A stretch of DNA of 64,000 nucleotides from Anarhynchus alexandrinus (GCA_008711295.1 VUYV01000010.1:6127932-6191931), one strand, 5' to 3'; positions 1-13,000 are shown, numbered from the stretch's first letter. Numbers and translations: made by a program. Notes: a model not told the origin generated them from the sequence alone.

Positions 1-1422
1 GTGGTGCCAGCTTTGCTGGCTGGTGCCTCCACAACCAGCACTCATTAATTACACACAGAAAGCTGACAGAGAGGAGATGTTTGGTAAAGGAAGGGAGGGG
101 CCGGCCTATCTCAAGAGCAGCACGTGTGTGGAGAAGGTATGGAGAGGCAAAGTTTATGATCTACATTTTTTAGCTCAATCTTTCCCTCTGCACTTAACAG
201 CAACCCCTGTGATGGCCTGCCTGAATCCTGCCTGCAAGGTCACCCAGTTTCTGCTGTTTGGTCTCCTAGCCCTGACCCCCCTACTGATGTGCTGACTGCA
301 TCTTAGGAAGTCGCAACCAAGTGTAATAATTTGCTTCCTTTAGCAATCCTGAACATGCCATGGGTGTTTTGCACAAGCAGGCTTTTTGACATCTGCGAGC
401 AGCCTTGAGTGCCAAAATAAACGTAGGGATGAGATGCAAGGTGGCAGGGAATGCACACCGGGCAAGGTGGGGCTTTGTTTGTTTATTTGGAACAATACTT
501 GAAGATAGTTGAGACAGATAGCCATCCGTTAGCATTGCGTTTCACAGGAATGGTACTGTTCTTCACTCATCATCCCCCGCAAACCTCCACTGTGAATTTC
601 CCACGGTAAGCGTCACTGGTGGGTGACTCACGTTCTAGGTCTTCCTGTGCAGTGAGGGTTGGATTTTTGGCTGCTGCTTATGTGTGGAGAAAACAGATGG
701 TGAAAGATCAAGCCCTGAATAGCCCTCCTGAGGGTAGGTAAAGATGGGCCAATGTCAGCAGCCATTTTAACTGGGGCTCAGGGACATGACCGAGAGCAGC
801 ATGTCTCCTTTCACCAGTGCTTGCTTTTCATGTGGCAACCCAGAGAATGCAGCATCTCTGCAGTTGCCCCACTCAGCCCCATGGACCTCAGCGCTGATAT
901 GTTATCAATGTTTCATGCTCTTGGAGCAGCACAGGGCAGGGCCTCACCTCACCTCTTGCAGATGCCTTTGTGCTGGCTTTACACAGACTAGCAAGTCCCA
1001 GGAATACTCCTTGACATGGTACCATGGACCCAAGCCTGATCTAATCGCCTACGTATTTCCCTTATATCTTGGCATGTTGCCCCAGCCATGTTGTAGTTCA
1101 ACCTGAGCAGCTGAGAGCAAGCTGAAGTCTGAGAGCGTAAGCTGCCACCACAGCTTGGCTGGTGGTGTAGATGTGTCCTTGTGTGCTGGCTATGATCAAC
1201 AAGAAAGGCCCAGGCTTTTCTAGACCATTTGTGTTTCCAACAATGCCAAAAAAAACCCTTAGCTTGGTTCTTCAGAAAGGCTTGGGCCACTGTGTAACGT
1301 AAGATTACAGTGTAAGGAGATTCTTGTGCCTGGCATCTGATCCAGAGCTCAGTGGGGTCAGAAGACTCCCTTTGGCATATACTTGCTCTAGATGGGATCT
1401 CTACTAAAGAAAAAAGCATTAC
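1..1422 (-). other. FAT2: FAT2 intron (partial), downstream of the last exon in the window
   Basis: This is the start of the intron that follows the exon ending at 1423. It begins with a good GT donor (CAG|GTAATG on the minus strand). I looked on the minus strand for the next cadherin exon, which should continue the 13th repeat, and found none, so the window ends inside this intron. No repeat or RNA gene was recognised. Confidence 0.75.
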
Positions 1423-1562
1423 CTGAGTTTTTATGGTAGTGGACCCATCAGTGACTTCTACTGTCAGGTTATAGCTTGACTTCTTCCTTGCATCGAGCGC
1501 TCTAGCAATGACCATGCTGCCTGTGCTCTTTTCAATGTCAAAATCCATGTCATCGTCGCCAC
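1423..1562 (-). CDS. FAT2: FAT2 coding exon 6 (protocadherin Fat 2, residues ~1389-1435)
   Basis: This 140-base internal exon is bounded by a TATCCCAG acceptor and a CAG|GTAATG donor. It completes a split glycine codon (phase 1 entry) and leaves in phase 0. The peptide starts [15 protein letters not shown] and includes a [10 protein letters not shown] segment. This is the classic second half of an extracellular cadherin repeat: the FDIE..TG strand turn, an ALD linker and the V.V.DG strand before the calcium-binding end. It is part of about the 13th repeat of FAT2. The family is established knowledge; the assignment to FAT2 rather than FAT1 or FAT3 rests on overall resemblance to FAT2 and on the adjacent SPARC gene. 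The remainder of FAT2 (more cadherin repeats, laminin G, EGF, transmembrane and cytoplasmic parts) is outside the window. Confidence 0.9.
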
Positions 1563-4053
1563 CTGGGATAAGGGAGAGATGAGAAAAGGAAATGGGGGGA
1601 CAGTTACAGTTAGATTTTTGTCTTGAGCAAGCTGCAGGTGCTGGCAGCCTCTGCAGGGGAAGGAATTCTAGGAGTGGCCTGGAGATTTGGAGGATGAGGA
1701 TCTCCCCTCCAGACACCATACATAAACCACACACCAAGCTCATGCTCAGTCACACAGATATGTGGTGTGCCAGGCAATATACCTTGAATGGGGATGTGTA
1801 GGCATTCACTCTAGGTGTACCTCTTTGGCCACAGCTAGACTGGGAACAATGGCACAGGTGAGGTTTCCCCAAATCTGGAAACTCAATACAAAATGTGCTA
1901 GATGGATGTAGGTGACAGGGAGGACATGGAGAAGCTGGACAAAGAGGTAGGCACAGATGGTGACAAAGGAGCATGAAAGGGAAGGTAAGGGGAATTAGAG
2001 AAAGCGCGGAGGAGGAGAGAAGGGGAAAGGATGCATGCATGCATATGATGCCCTGGCTAGATTTGCAAAAGGCACATTTGAACATTGATTTATTTGCACA
2101 AGGTCTCCAGCTACGCCGCACCACAGGCTTAGCATGGGTCGGGGACCTGCAGGGCTGAACAACGCTCTTGCTGGCTTCCAATTCAAGGTCACACTGTGGG
2201 CGTATCAGAGATGGTCTTCATTGCCACAGTTGGGAGCCTGTGAGCTACTTGAAGAAGCCCAATAGTTGAACAGTTGGGGAGGCAGACGGTGCTTCCAGGG
2301 TGAGCAGAGCCTGTTGCCTCCAACCCAGATGGCTGCATAGTGCAGGGAACCGCAGGCCTGAGCAGCTCAGCAGCAGAAGGCTGTCCCTCACGCTATTGCC
2401 GTTCAGCCCTGGCGTGGCAGCTCCTTTCTCATGCCTCACTGGCTGGTGGCCTCTTAGTTCTCTATTGCATGTGAAACACTGCTACATTGTTCTGAGACAT
2501 GGACGGGTAGAAGCAGTTTTCACGTGATTTGTCCCAGGTCTCAACTTCTCCCTTCCCAGCTACTGGATGCTCTGGATTCTGCTTTATTCTCTTACCAGCT
2601 GGGAAAATCTTGGCTGGTTGTTAAATGACACATCTTTCATTGCGGGAGAAATGCAGTGGTTGCCAGCCATCTGGACCACCACTTTTCTGCTGGGAAGGAG
2701 ACAGAAAGAAGCAGAGAGAGAGGAAAAGAGAGACCGATGGATGCCTTTCCATGAGAAATGAGAGAAGGGCTCCCTTTGCATGGTGCCAAAGGGAAAGAGG
2801 AAGGCCAGGAAAGGAAAGACATGAAGAAAGATGCTGCTTTGTCAGAGTTTTTGTAGACACCATCAACCCCAGTGACAGAGCCTCTGTGGATGGGGAAAGG
2901 CAAATTTTTGAATGAGGTGCTGAATTCTCCTGGATCTCTGCATCACATGCTTAGTTGCCAGCTACCGTGATGCTTTGCTTCCCTAGCAGGGAAAATGAAA
3001 TCCTGTTCTCTTCCACCAGTAGAGAAACCAAGAGAACCCTGAGTAGCACTTGGTGCACTCGAAACTGGTAAAGATGAGGTCAAGCATACAGGCAAGCACT
3101 CAGCAGGGAAATGACGGGATATCATCCAGAGGAATATACCATTAATGCTGCAAACTCAGGCAGACTCGACTAATGCCACATGAGCCTTGTGCTGATATTG
3201 CCAGCTCCTTGTAGTGTTGTATCTCTTGTTGCTTAATTGTATTTATACACCATTATCCCTGCCCTAACATAGTAACGGGAAAAACTATTCACTCACCCAA
3301 TTAAGGCTTTGTCTGACGAGGGCAAGCCCTGCAGGCAGTGTCAGGGAAAGGCTGTGCAAGACAGATTGGGGCACCACTTCAAAACCCCAAATTACATGTG
3401 CACAATTTGCCCTTGTTCGTAGGACCAGTTCTGCACACGTGCTGCCTGATGAGTCCCCTGGGGTGACAGCCCACGTCCCCTCTGCCCTGGCATTGTGTGT
3501 CTTAGAGGAGGCCCTACAGCTTCTTCACGTTTCATGTCTAAGTCATCCCTGGGATGCCGTGAGGTGGAAGGGAGAGCCCCACCAGTCAGGTCAGACCAGC
3601 TCTTTGGGGAATCCTTCCCTCTCGGCTCCCTGTCGGGACTGTGGGCTCAGCAGAGAGGGAGCAATGGGGGTGTCTGCAAGACCCAGCCAGACACCCAGAT
3701 CTTCGCAGGCCGCTTTACCACAACCAACAGTGTCACTCGATTCCCAGGAGGAGATGGGGCTAGCGTGCCCTGCCTCTCACACGACATCGGAGAACAGCTC
3801 AAACACTGGCAAGTCCCAGAATGTCATTAAAAAAGTGTGTTAGATAATTGCACTTGGCACCGGAGCCCTTGGACGGGCAGCTTTGTCTATTGCTGTTTAA
3901 GCCTTTTGGTGTCTGTGAGAAAGCTTTCCCTGTAGCTCACCTACACCTAAAGCAAACAACTTCATTAGCTCAGGCATGCGAGTGCTGACAGCCAAGGGAG
4001 CTGGGGCAAGCGCTCCCAGACACCGCTGCCCCGGTTTAATTTCTGTGTCTCAC
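1563..4053 (-). other. FAT2: FAT2 intron between coding exons 5 and 6
   Basis: This intron of about 2.5 kb joins exons that split a Gly codon in phase 1. It contains a short (ATGC)n run at about 2034-2048 and a purine-rich stretch at about 2690-2740 on the plus strand. I saw no other exon or clear transposon here. Confidence 0.75.
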
Positions 4054-4264
4054 CTGTGATATTAAACCACACTTGGCTGGGGCCCATTTCGATGCTGATC
4101 ACTCCCACCATATGGTTTACGGGATCTGTTTCCATCACGGCAAAGTTAAAATGGGGTTCATCGAAAGCTAGTGGCTCTGAGGAAGGGCCGGGCCGGGCGA
4201 CCCAGCTGATGTGAAGCCGCACGTGGGAGGAAAGTGGTGGGCTGCCGCCATCTGTTGCCTTGAC
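4054..4264 (-). CDS. FAT2: FAT2 coding exon 5 (residues ~1319-1389)
   Basis: This 211-base exon has a TTTCCCGGCAG acceptor and an ATCACAG|GTGAGA donor. It enters in phase 0 and leaves in phase 1. The peptide begins [15 protein letters not shown], the typical end of a cadherin repeat. It then runs RLHISWV into the next repeat, with [11 protein letters not shown], the [13 protein letters not shown] strand and a WFNITG end carrying an N-linked glycosylation sequon (NIT). It therefore bridges about repeats 12 and 13. The reading frame opens well upstream of the first Met in this stretch; the splice acceptor, not a start codon, sets its left edge. The junction to the next exon restores Gly-Gly-Asp in frame, which supports both splice sites. 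Confidence 0.9.
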
Positions 4265-4906
4265 CTGCCGGGAAATGCACGTGCAGTCAAGGAGAAGGCT
4301 GGTTTAGCCCACAGGAGCGCCATGGGAAGCTGCTTCTCCCACCCCCCAGGAGTTTCAGGTCTCAGTCTGCCCAAAATCCCACAAAACAAATCTTGACCCA
4401 GTGGTCCATGTTGTGTCTGCTTTCAAGGTAGAGCCGTGCAACCCAAATTCCTCTTGACTATCAAGCAAACCTGCCAAGCTCAATCCACAGCAGAGACCTG
4501 CATCACAAGCCTTGTCGCAAGGACCCACATAGCATGGATGAGCTTTCAATCTGTGTCCGTGTCCCATGGCCTGATCAGACTACCACTGAAACCCAAAGAC
4601 TGTTCAGGTTTGGGTCCACATCCATATGGGATCGTGGATCACTGTATTAACCTCTGAGAGTGGGTTGGACAGTTAATTTTAAATTTCGCCTCCATTTTTA
4701 ATAGCTTCTTACCTTCTGCATTTCCCATCATTCCCCCCCAGTTTCTCTCCCTGTAATCCAGGTCTGTCTCATCCAAGCTCTCCTCCCACTGCTGCATTTT
4801 CTCTGTCTCTTTCCTTCTTTATCTTTTCTCTTTCTGCAGCCTTTCCTCTCTTCCCCCCTCCACCCATCTCTTCCCATTGACTCTCTCTGTTTCCCTCTCC
4901 TCTCAC
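4265..4906 (-). other. FAT2: FAT2 intron between coding exons 4 and 5
   Basis: This 642-base intron joins phase-0 exons. A strong pyrimidine-rich tract lies at about 4745-4900 on the plus strand, so the transcript is purine-rich directly after the donor of the preceding exon. No additional exon is seen. Confidence 0.75.
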
Positions 4907-5218
4907 CGTGAGTATGTTGTATTCAGAGGCAGGAAAAGCTTTCCTGGAGAACACCATGCCGGTTGTGGGGTTGATGGTGAATATCCCTTCCTCCTCCTCC
5001 TCGATGGTGTAGGTGATCTGGCTGTTCTGGCCCTGGTCACGGTCTGAAGCGATCAGCCTGTAGACCGGCAGTGGCATCTCTGAGGCATCTCTCTCGGGGA
5101 GCTGCACCATGAAGAGCTTGTGGGGGAAACTGGGAGGACTGTCATTGGCATCCAGGACTTGTATGACGACTCTGCTGGTAGACTTCAGGGCTGGCTCTCC
5201 GTTGTCAGAAACAGCCAC
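4907..5218 (-). CDS. FAT2: FAT2 coding exon 4 (residues ~1215-1318)
   Basis: This 312-base exon encodes 104 whole codons (phase 0 in and out). Its acceptor is TTGCTTGCTGGCAG and its donor ACG|GTGAGA. The peptide begins VAVSDNGEPALKSTS and continues to the VLDANDSPPSFP inter-repeat calcium motif, which closes about cadherin repeat 11. Repeat 12 follows, with an LPERDASEMPLP entry, ASDRDQGQNSQITY (a calcium-binding DxD-type motif), a run of five glutamates, and GIFTINPTTGMVFS. The glutamate run sits in a loop where such repeats vary. Reading beyond the donor gives intronic low-complexity sequence, so the exon end is set by the splice site rather than by the open frame, which continues to about 4769. 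Confidence 0.93.
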
Positions 5219-6070
5219 CTGCCAGCAAGCAAAGGGAGTAGGTGACAGAGTTGCTTGTGGTGACCCAGGACACGAGCAGCTGTCCCGGTGGGCAATGACT
5301 AAACTAGGGGTTTTGTGTTGATCTGCATTTGTAGTTCAACACCTTCAGAGATGTTGCTCCTCTCTGTAGGGTAAAATCTGGTGGCTGTAGCTGGCAGTGC
5401 GCAGGGCTTGTGCATGCACGGGGAGATGCCCCTGCAGGGCTCCTGCTTGCAGTTGCTCAGGGCAGTGGGTTGGATCCCACTGCTGGGTCAGGCTGTTGGT
5501 CGTTAGGGGTCACACAACTGAAAACGTTTGTATTGCAACGGCTTAGCAAGTTATCACCCATCCTCACTTCGCTGTGCCTGTGCATGCTCCCAGCATGTTG
5601 CATTGCAGAGAGAAACGTATTATCCTCAATCTCCCCATAGACTGCAACACCTCAAGATCCCTCTAATGTAAATACACATAGCTGGGAGCAGCTAAGGATG
5701 GGGGCAGGTAACACAAAGCTACACAGCAGTGTCTGATACAATGAGATAAACGAGGGTGGATTTCTCTGGCTTGCTCTTTCCCCCATAACTGATTATCCAT
5801 CCTGCTAGAGGACAATTTCAGTCCTCTTCCCGCATTCCCACAGCTTCCAGAACAGGCCTTTAGCTCCAGTCTTCAGCAAGGAAATAATAAACCCCGCAGT
5901 ACTGCTGCAGCTGTCTCTTAGGGCAACATACACTATTTAATTAAGTTTCCCAGCAGTTGGGAGCTGATGGGATGAGATTCTTTCTCTGTGCTCCAACTTG
6001 CAAGGAAAGCTCTTTGAGGACTTAATACACTTGTAGGTAAATAAAGCTAATTACAATCATCATTACCCAC
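5219..6070 (-). other. FAT2: FAT2 intron between coding exons 3 and 4
   Basis: This 852-base intron lies between a GAG|GTGGGT donor and a GCTGGCAG acceptor. Nothing else was recognised inside it. Confidence 0.75.
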
Positions 6071-6132
6071 CTCTAGGATATGTTCAGCCTTGTATTCTCG
6101 ATCCAGCTGCCGCGAAGTCGTAGAAATCAGAC
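6071..6132 (-). CDS. FAT2: FAT2 coding exon 3, a 62-base small exon (residues ~1194-1214)
   Basis: This exon is too short to stand out as an open frame. I found it by following phase and family pattern. On the minus strand a TTCCTTGGCAG acceptor is followed by two bases that complete a Gly codon. Twenty codons follow, reading LISTTSRQLDREYKAEHILE, then a GAG|GTGGGT donor. This is the canonical mid-repeat cadherin segment (TG.I.T...LDRE....), which links the ITG end of the upstream exon to the VAVSDNG start of the downstream exon in perfect phase (1 in, 0 out). It lies in about cadherin repeat 11. Skipping it would change the frame, so it should be constitutive. Confidence 0.9.
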
Positions 6133-8929
6133 CTGCCAAGGAAGAAACCCTTTGAGCTCCGAGACTCAACGTCCGAGGAAGGCCAGAGCAGATCAAATCC
6201 CCACGTGCCCCACATCATCCTGCCCACCCGTCCTCTTTCAGGTTCTCTTTGTGACCAGAGGAGAAAGACAGATACCCCCAGAGGGCAAATTGTCCACTTC
6301 CAGTGTGAATCCCCATGCAGAGGTGCTGCTCTCGCTCCTCTGATTACCGACACCACAGAGGAGGGTGGACACCTACCAGATGCCTACCTCAGTTGAGGGT
6401 TGTCGAGGCAATTTGGGGAGAAAGGCTGCAGGACCGTGAAAACAAAACTTATCTTATGCCTCTAAGAAAGAAACATTCTGCAGGTGCTGGCACAAGTTTG
6501 GCCTCTTAACAAGTCTCGACTCCTATTTTCCCTGCGTTGAACCTTGCTCTTTGTAATTTACACTGTTCTGACAAAAGTTTTGTCTTCTGTCTTGGGAAAT
6601 ACCCTCTCTTCTACCGCTAGAACAAATGCATTCAGGCTAAAAATAAGGTACACAGTCAATAATAATGTTGGTATATTATTTAAGCCTTGCTGAGAGACAG
6701 GGTGAATCCTCTAACAATGGCAAGATTTGAGGGATTTCTGAAAAATACACACTAGTTTAACTGCAGGGAATAGGTTGGATGCAGGAGGGAGGAATTGTGG
6801 CTATAGTAAACTAGAGGTTGAAAAAAATCATCATAATTTGCTCTTTTTGTCCTGTCAATGACTAAGCTGAGTAGATGCAAGTGTGGAAACGATGGAGCTG
6901 AGGCTTGTGTTTCCACATCTGGTTTGATAATAGTCCTTATAAAGTGCCTTGACTCTTCACCTTTGGGGAAAAGCAGCTCTCGACCATTTTCACAACTGCT
7001 TTACAGATGATGGAAATTGTATACATAACGCATGATTTTCTGACAGTCATCAAGTCTGACGCCTGTGGGTGTTTTTGTCTGTTCCCTGCATCTCCTGCTC
7101 CCTGCGGTCAGTGTTACCGTGGTGTTCATTCCTCGTGAAGGGAAGTCCCGCTTCCTCGCACAAACAGAAGGCATGGTGAATTTTCCTGACCCCCACAAGC
7201 GGCGATACAGGATCATGCTACTCTGGGAGATGCTTCACACAGGAGACAGCGTGCGTTTGCAGTGGTGTGAGCACGTGCGCTTGTGCATCCTGAAAGACTT
7301 GTAAATCACAGTTGCGTGAACCCATCTCAACTCTCATTTCTGGTCCAAACCCAAAAAGTTTTAATTAACAGTACTGTTTTCAGTTGTATCGTACTTCTTT
7401 GGTGTATTGCTGTCTGAGCATGATAGGCAGGAGAAAATTCGAAATGGCCGCAGGAAACGCTGGGCAGCTGAAGGAGGGAGCGTGGAGCAGCTGCTTGGAA
7501 CAAGACTGTTGTTAACCGTTTCCACTTGTTCTCTGGGATTATTCGTATTTGGCATCAGCTGCTGCACTAAACATTTATTTGATGCCTTTACAAACATAAA
7601 TCAACATTCCCTGATGTGTTATGACAAGATGATTTGAAAGACTCTGTTTGCTTGTATGTCATGGATTTTTTTTTCTTTCTCCCTCTCCTTCCTTTTGACA
7701 TCTCCGCAGGTGAAGAGGACTCAGCAGTGGCCTGAGAGCACACTGGCTGAGGAGCTTTTGAATCCCTCCTAGGCTTGTGGGAGGCTGTAGGGCTCCAATA
7801 GCAGCAAAACTCGATATTAATGGAAATGCTCTCTATCGGGGGCCTAAAGAAGCAATTGCAGCAGTGGTTCACTGAGATCTCTGATGCCTCTGTCCACGTT
7901 GCCAATAAGCTGGATAGGACAAAGGGAGGAAAGCCTAAAACTCCAGCTACCCCAGGGGATGGTTCACAGTTTTGGCCTAACAAGCCCATAGGGGACACAG
8001 GTAGATATTGACAGTGGAGCCACCCAATACCTGTGTGCATACTGGGGATGTTTCTACTCTATTGGATTGCAAAATTCAGTTGCAACAGGCTAATACCTTG
8101 TTTGCCTTTGGTTCCTGCATGCCAGCTGATGGAAGGTAACTTAAACCACTCTGAAGTGATTATTTGAATTTGCCTGGCCACACCCTGAAATTCTTTCATG
8201 ACCTAATGATAAAAATGAAAGAAAACAGGATCATAGCTGAGCTTTCTAGAGCTGGAGAAGGAGGACTGTAGTGAAGGCACGTGAACTGGAACTTAATGAC
8301 TAGCACGAATGTCTGTACCACTGAAGATGCTCAGATGTCCCGGGGAGTAAGAGCTGACTCCACTCTCTATCACAGACCTGTACCGAATCCCAGCTGGGAG
8401 TCTTAACAAATGGCATTTTGGGGTTTAGCTTTGTATCTGTTGAGTCACAAGTCAAAGGGTTGGCTTCTCCTCCTGACCCCAGGCAAACTCCCTCTGTCCT
8501 TTCCCCTGTGCTGTATCGCAGCTCCCAGTGCCCCTCTCCACAGCCAGTTACCCCTCTGCCTCCAGATCAGAAAGCTCTTGTCGTTAACGGTTAATCACCG
8601 TAATTCCCATACGGAGCCGTGGTGCTGCACGGCTGCCAAGGTGCACGAACGGCCAGCAGTGGTCACTGGGCAGCTGAGCACGCAGAGATGGGGAGACGGG
8701 GATCGGACGTGGTGCTCGAGAGAAGCCAGCTGGAATTAATGCATATTTTTATTTGTTGCTACTCGGTTATACACCCTGTGAAGGCAGAGGGCTAAAATGG
8801 AAGTGGAAAGCGCTGTTAAAGGGGAACTGTCAGCTTTCGTGGCCTGGGGAAACAGTTCCTCGGTTCTTTCTGCTGCCCCCTATAAGGACCTGGGAAGAGC
8901 ATGTTTAGTTTTTAATGAGAGTGTTTTGT

Positions 8930-8945
8930 GTGTGCACGTGCACAC
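8930..8945. repeat. 16-base perfect palindrome with CACGTG E-box core
   Basis: The sequence GTGTGCACGTGCACAC equals its own reverse complement and lies in a TG-rich stretch. It may be a bHLH-type binding site or simply a by-product of alternating purine-pyrimidine sequence. No function is demonstrated. Confidence 0.6.
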
Positions 8946-9989
8946 GTGTGAGTTACCAGTGCAGTGCCTGTCCCTCTGGAAAACACCAGCCAGCCCATCC
9001 CACCGGACGTGCCGTCGAGTGGCCGTCTTTTATTTGTGGCCTTGTACGTGGCCCTGAATTTTTCCGCTGAGTCCTACAGAGACTGAACAAAACCGTCAAA
9101 GGTCCTAATTGCACTTGGCCAATTAGCCAAGCTCTGCATTCACCTGAAGGTCCAGAAATGACCCCTCCTGTTGCTTGCACACAGACAGGCACAAGCTCTG
9201 CTCTTGCAGCCTACCTGCACACAGCAGCGGGAAAGGACTGTCTGTAATTCTGCTTGCTGCCTGGAACGGGGAGAGAGGAAAGCTGGTCGTGTTGGAACAG
9301 GAGCAGCAAAATTAACAGTGCATTGTTGTCAGGGAACAGAAAATAATAATAACTTCTGCTGGCAAGAGCAGGGCTGGGGCGGAGGTTGCTGGCCCCCTGC
9401 CCTTGCTGTAGGGAGGAAAATCTAAGATAGTGAAAATAGCCAGAATCGGGTTTGAAGCCACTGGGGCTTTCAAAAGAGCCTGAGAAGGGAAGAGGTTGTT
9501 CTCCTGAAGTCCTCTTTCTGTTGTCCCACTGTTGCTTCCATTCCACCTTCTCTTTTCTTCTCCTCCTACCACCTCCCCTCTTGTTCTGACCCTGCTGTGC
9601 ACTACTCCGTGCTCAGCCGGTGGTACGTTGGCTCAGGGTGCAGCAGTGCAACCGTCCCTCAGATTTAAAGAGCAGGCTGTGTCTGGATGCCCTTCCGTGC
9701 AGAGAAATGCAGGGAGCCACAGGCATCCTGGGGAAGCCCACGGACACCGACAAAGCACGAGAAGCACCAGAAGAACAAGCACTAGATAAGAGCTGGAGAT
9801 GAACAGTCCAAGGTAAAAGGATTCTCCAAACAGCCTTTCAGTGGGATGAATGGCTTCGTCCTGACTTTTCCTGCCACAACCTCCCAATTCTTCCTGGTCC
9901 TGTCTGGACTGGAACCCACTTCACATCAGGGACTTCAAACTCTGCATAAAACAAGCTGAAAACCTTTCCAGCAAAAGAATACCCCAAAC

Positions 9990-10040
9990 CCTACTATCTC
10001 TCCATCTCTCCGTGTATCTATCTATCTCTCTGTCTCCCAC
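9990..10040 (+). repeat. CTAT/CTCT-rich imperfect microsatellite
   Basis: Short runs of CTATCT, CATCTC and CTGTCTC units sit inside the large FAT2 intron. It is an imperfect simple repeat with no coding potential. Confidence 0.6.
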
Positions 10041-13000
10041 AAACGCTGCTCTGCACCAGCTGCCAGGCTGGGCTGGAGAGATTCCATCGCCGATGGCAGA
10101 AAGCTTTCATCTCACTGCACAGTTTTATTCCCTCTTCTCATTAGCCTTTCATTTATTTTCCCTCTTTTTTTCTCCACCCTCTTTGGGGAGCTGAGAGCTG
10201 GAAGAGTTTAGAGCCCTTCTGCGGTAGTTCAGGGATGCTGGACCAGCCAAGCCCTGCCGAGGGACAGTTATCGCGGCCGTCCCTGTCTCCTTGCAAGGCC
10301 TCAGGAGGAGAAGTCAAGGGGCCTTGCTGGGTAGGTCTCCACTGGCCAACCACCCTCGTGTTGAGATACTGGATCAAATGCGCAGCAAGCCTGCTCCAGG
10401 ATCAGAAATCTGTTACTTGCAATAGTGTGGCACTAAGCCCTGAATAATTATCCAGGGCTGTTCTGCAGGGTTATTCTGGATGTAGACCTGTCTGTTGTAA
10501 CCGTAAATCAGGACCTTCGTTCCTATTAGCGCATGGGATGTGAACAAGCTTCCTCCTCCCCCCGCTCTGCCAAGGGGCTCCTACCAGGAGCACTCTGCCT
10601 AAGAGAGACCCAGACTGACCTCTGCTCTCTCGTGCTCTGGCTTATTTCAGTGCCAGTGTGACTTATTTGTCCTTTGATTGCCAGTGTGGAATAGAAGAGG
10701 AAAGGTCTCGATCACAGTCTTCTCCACGTGTAGGAGTCTCCCTTCTGATGCGGGTGCTGGAGGAACTCCTGACACACGCAGATTATCCTGTCCTTTGCAC
10801 AGGTCGTGTGACTAAGAGCAGCAGCCTCTGTGGTTTCCTCTTGAAACTTCAGTGTTTATCACTGAATAATGCGACAGAGATTCAGCTTCATCGCAGAGAA
10901 GCAGCTCTGCCTACTCAAACTCTTTTGCTGTCATAGGATTTGGGACTGACCACGGAAGGAGTATTGGCAATCTGGATTACATAGATCTCTGGCATTTCAA
11001 GAACTGAAATGTTTCTGGGTCTTTTTGTGATCATTTCCTCTAGGTAGTATAAGAGGAGATGCATTTATTGCACTTGAAAAACAAAGGACATGTCCTAACT
11101 AAAAATCCAGAATAAACATGAGTGGTCTAGAAGCACTGTACTGCTCAGATACTTGCAGTGCTTCTTCTCGTCTCCTGTTCAAATGTAAGTTGTTTGATTT
11201 GTTCTGCACTGGGATAACCCTTTTTTTGAATACAACCCTGCACTGATGTGAATGATCAGGAACTGGACCAGCAGTTCATCTTCCAACGCTGCACTACCAG
11301 GCTGAGACCAAAGATTGTATTTTTCTTCTACTTAACAGAGCAACTAGCGTGCCCTTGTCTGCAGAATGAGAATATCACAGGGTTTCCAATTAGCAGCCTA
11401 CAGCCCTGAAATTTTGACAAGCTGTGATATTCTTTCTGGCAGTAGCAGCAGATGACTTCTCTTAGATACTGTAAGCATGAGGATATAAACTGCTCAGTTT
11501 GTGCCAATGTTTGCAGGTAATTATTTGTTCGTTTGGGTGACATGCAAGTAAAACAACGGATAACTGAATCCTCATCAGGCTTGGAAGCAGGTCCTTAAAC
11601 AACCTCCAAGCTCAGGGTTTAAAGAAGAGACCTCCAGCAACTGTCCAAGAGATAAGATCAGCTCATGGGTTTTTTACAGGCCTGACAAACTTATCACTCT
11701 TCACATGCAAATTACCTGACTGTAGATAGTGATGGATAGGAGATGACTCATACCCGAGAGAGCTTTTTTTGTCTAAGATGGGAATTAAAGGGTTGGTTTA
11801 GAGGTGAGGTGTCTCACTAGCAAACATTCAGATTTTGCCAGTGTCGCTTGTTTTACCATAAAACGTGACAGCTTTGGAGCACGGCTTTGTAGGGCTGTGC
11901 TCACGCTGGGCTGGAAGTTTTGCCTGCTGCCTGGGGCACAGAGAAGGCTGAATTTCCTGCAGGGTGCGTGGGTGCAGGCGGATGCTCAGCAGATGAGGGG
12001 AGCTAGCCTGGTGTCCTGATAGCTGTTTCTGCTCCACATCCCATCAAAAAGGCAGTGGTCTTCTAAAACAGCACCTCTGAAGGCACCTCTCCATGGAACC
12101 CAGCGTTTGTCCAAGCTGTCCATGGGGCTGATTAGAGCATAGTTGTTTGGACTATGTGGGAAGGTTGGATGCAGAGCAACGCCCTGACCTGTCTAAAAAG
12201 CTTCTGACAGTGGAGATAGCTACAGCTGGGGCTAGCAGTGGTCACAGCTGGCATCTCCGTGTGTATCTAGATGGTGCCACATAGAGACACCCTATGAATC
12301 TCTTGCAACCAGAAGGATTTCAGTGTTTCGGCATAACAATTTCTTTCCAAACATCCCCCTCCTAGCCAGCGGTAGAGGACTGCCAGAGAGCCATTACACC
12401 ACAGGTAACAAGTAATTGAGAGCTGCGCTAGCCTTTGTCAATACATCCAGCTCCATTCTCATCTGAGAGCAGGCTTCGAGCCCGCTGCAGTAGGTGAACT
12501 GCTTTTATCATCCGCAGGAGATCAAAGTCACGCAATTAATCCTCTCCCATACTCAGGCTCTGCGCCCTCCCTTCCCTCTTCTCCCAGGAGCTGATGGAGC
12601 GAAGGGCTCTGCACGGCTTTCCTTGCCAGACTGGCCCAATGTCAGCTCTGCTGGGATAGTTTGAGGAAGCTGTTTACACAAAACACCAGCGGGTTTTTGA
12701 TGGCTCTGAAAGATCTGGTAATTAATCCTCAGATGAAAGATACAGCCTAGGAAGATGGCAGAAGAGGCTTACTACACTTACTACATTAATAGCACCGGAG
12801 AACGGGTGGAGCCTTTAAATGCAGTGGGATTCATTTTTATTAATCCTGCCTTGGTCTGTCTCAGGAACAGATAGTCACCTCCAGCAGGGTGTTTCCTGGC
12901 TCGGGCTGTGCAACAGGGCAGTTGTTTATAAGGGAGAAGATTAAAAGCAACTGCTCGGTTCTGTTTAGGGTTTTGAAAGCAGCACATTTGTGTCATTCTA

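Noticed and set aside
988..1743. The whole 251-codon minus-strand open frame as one coding exon
   Set aside because: Only 1423-1562 fits FAT2 cadherin sequence and is bounded by proper splice sites; the rest of the frame is intronic.
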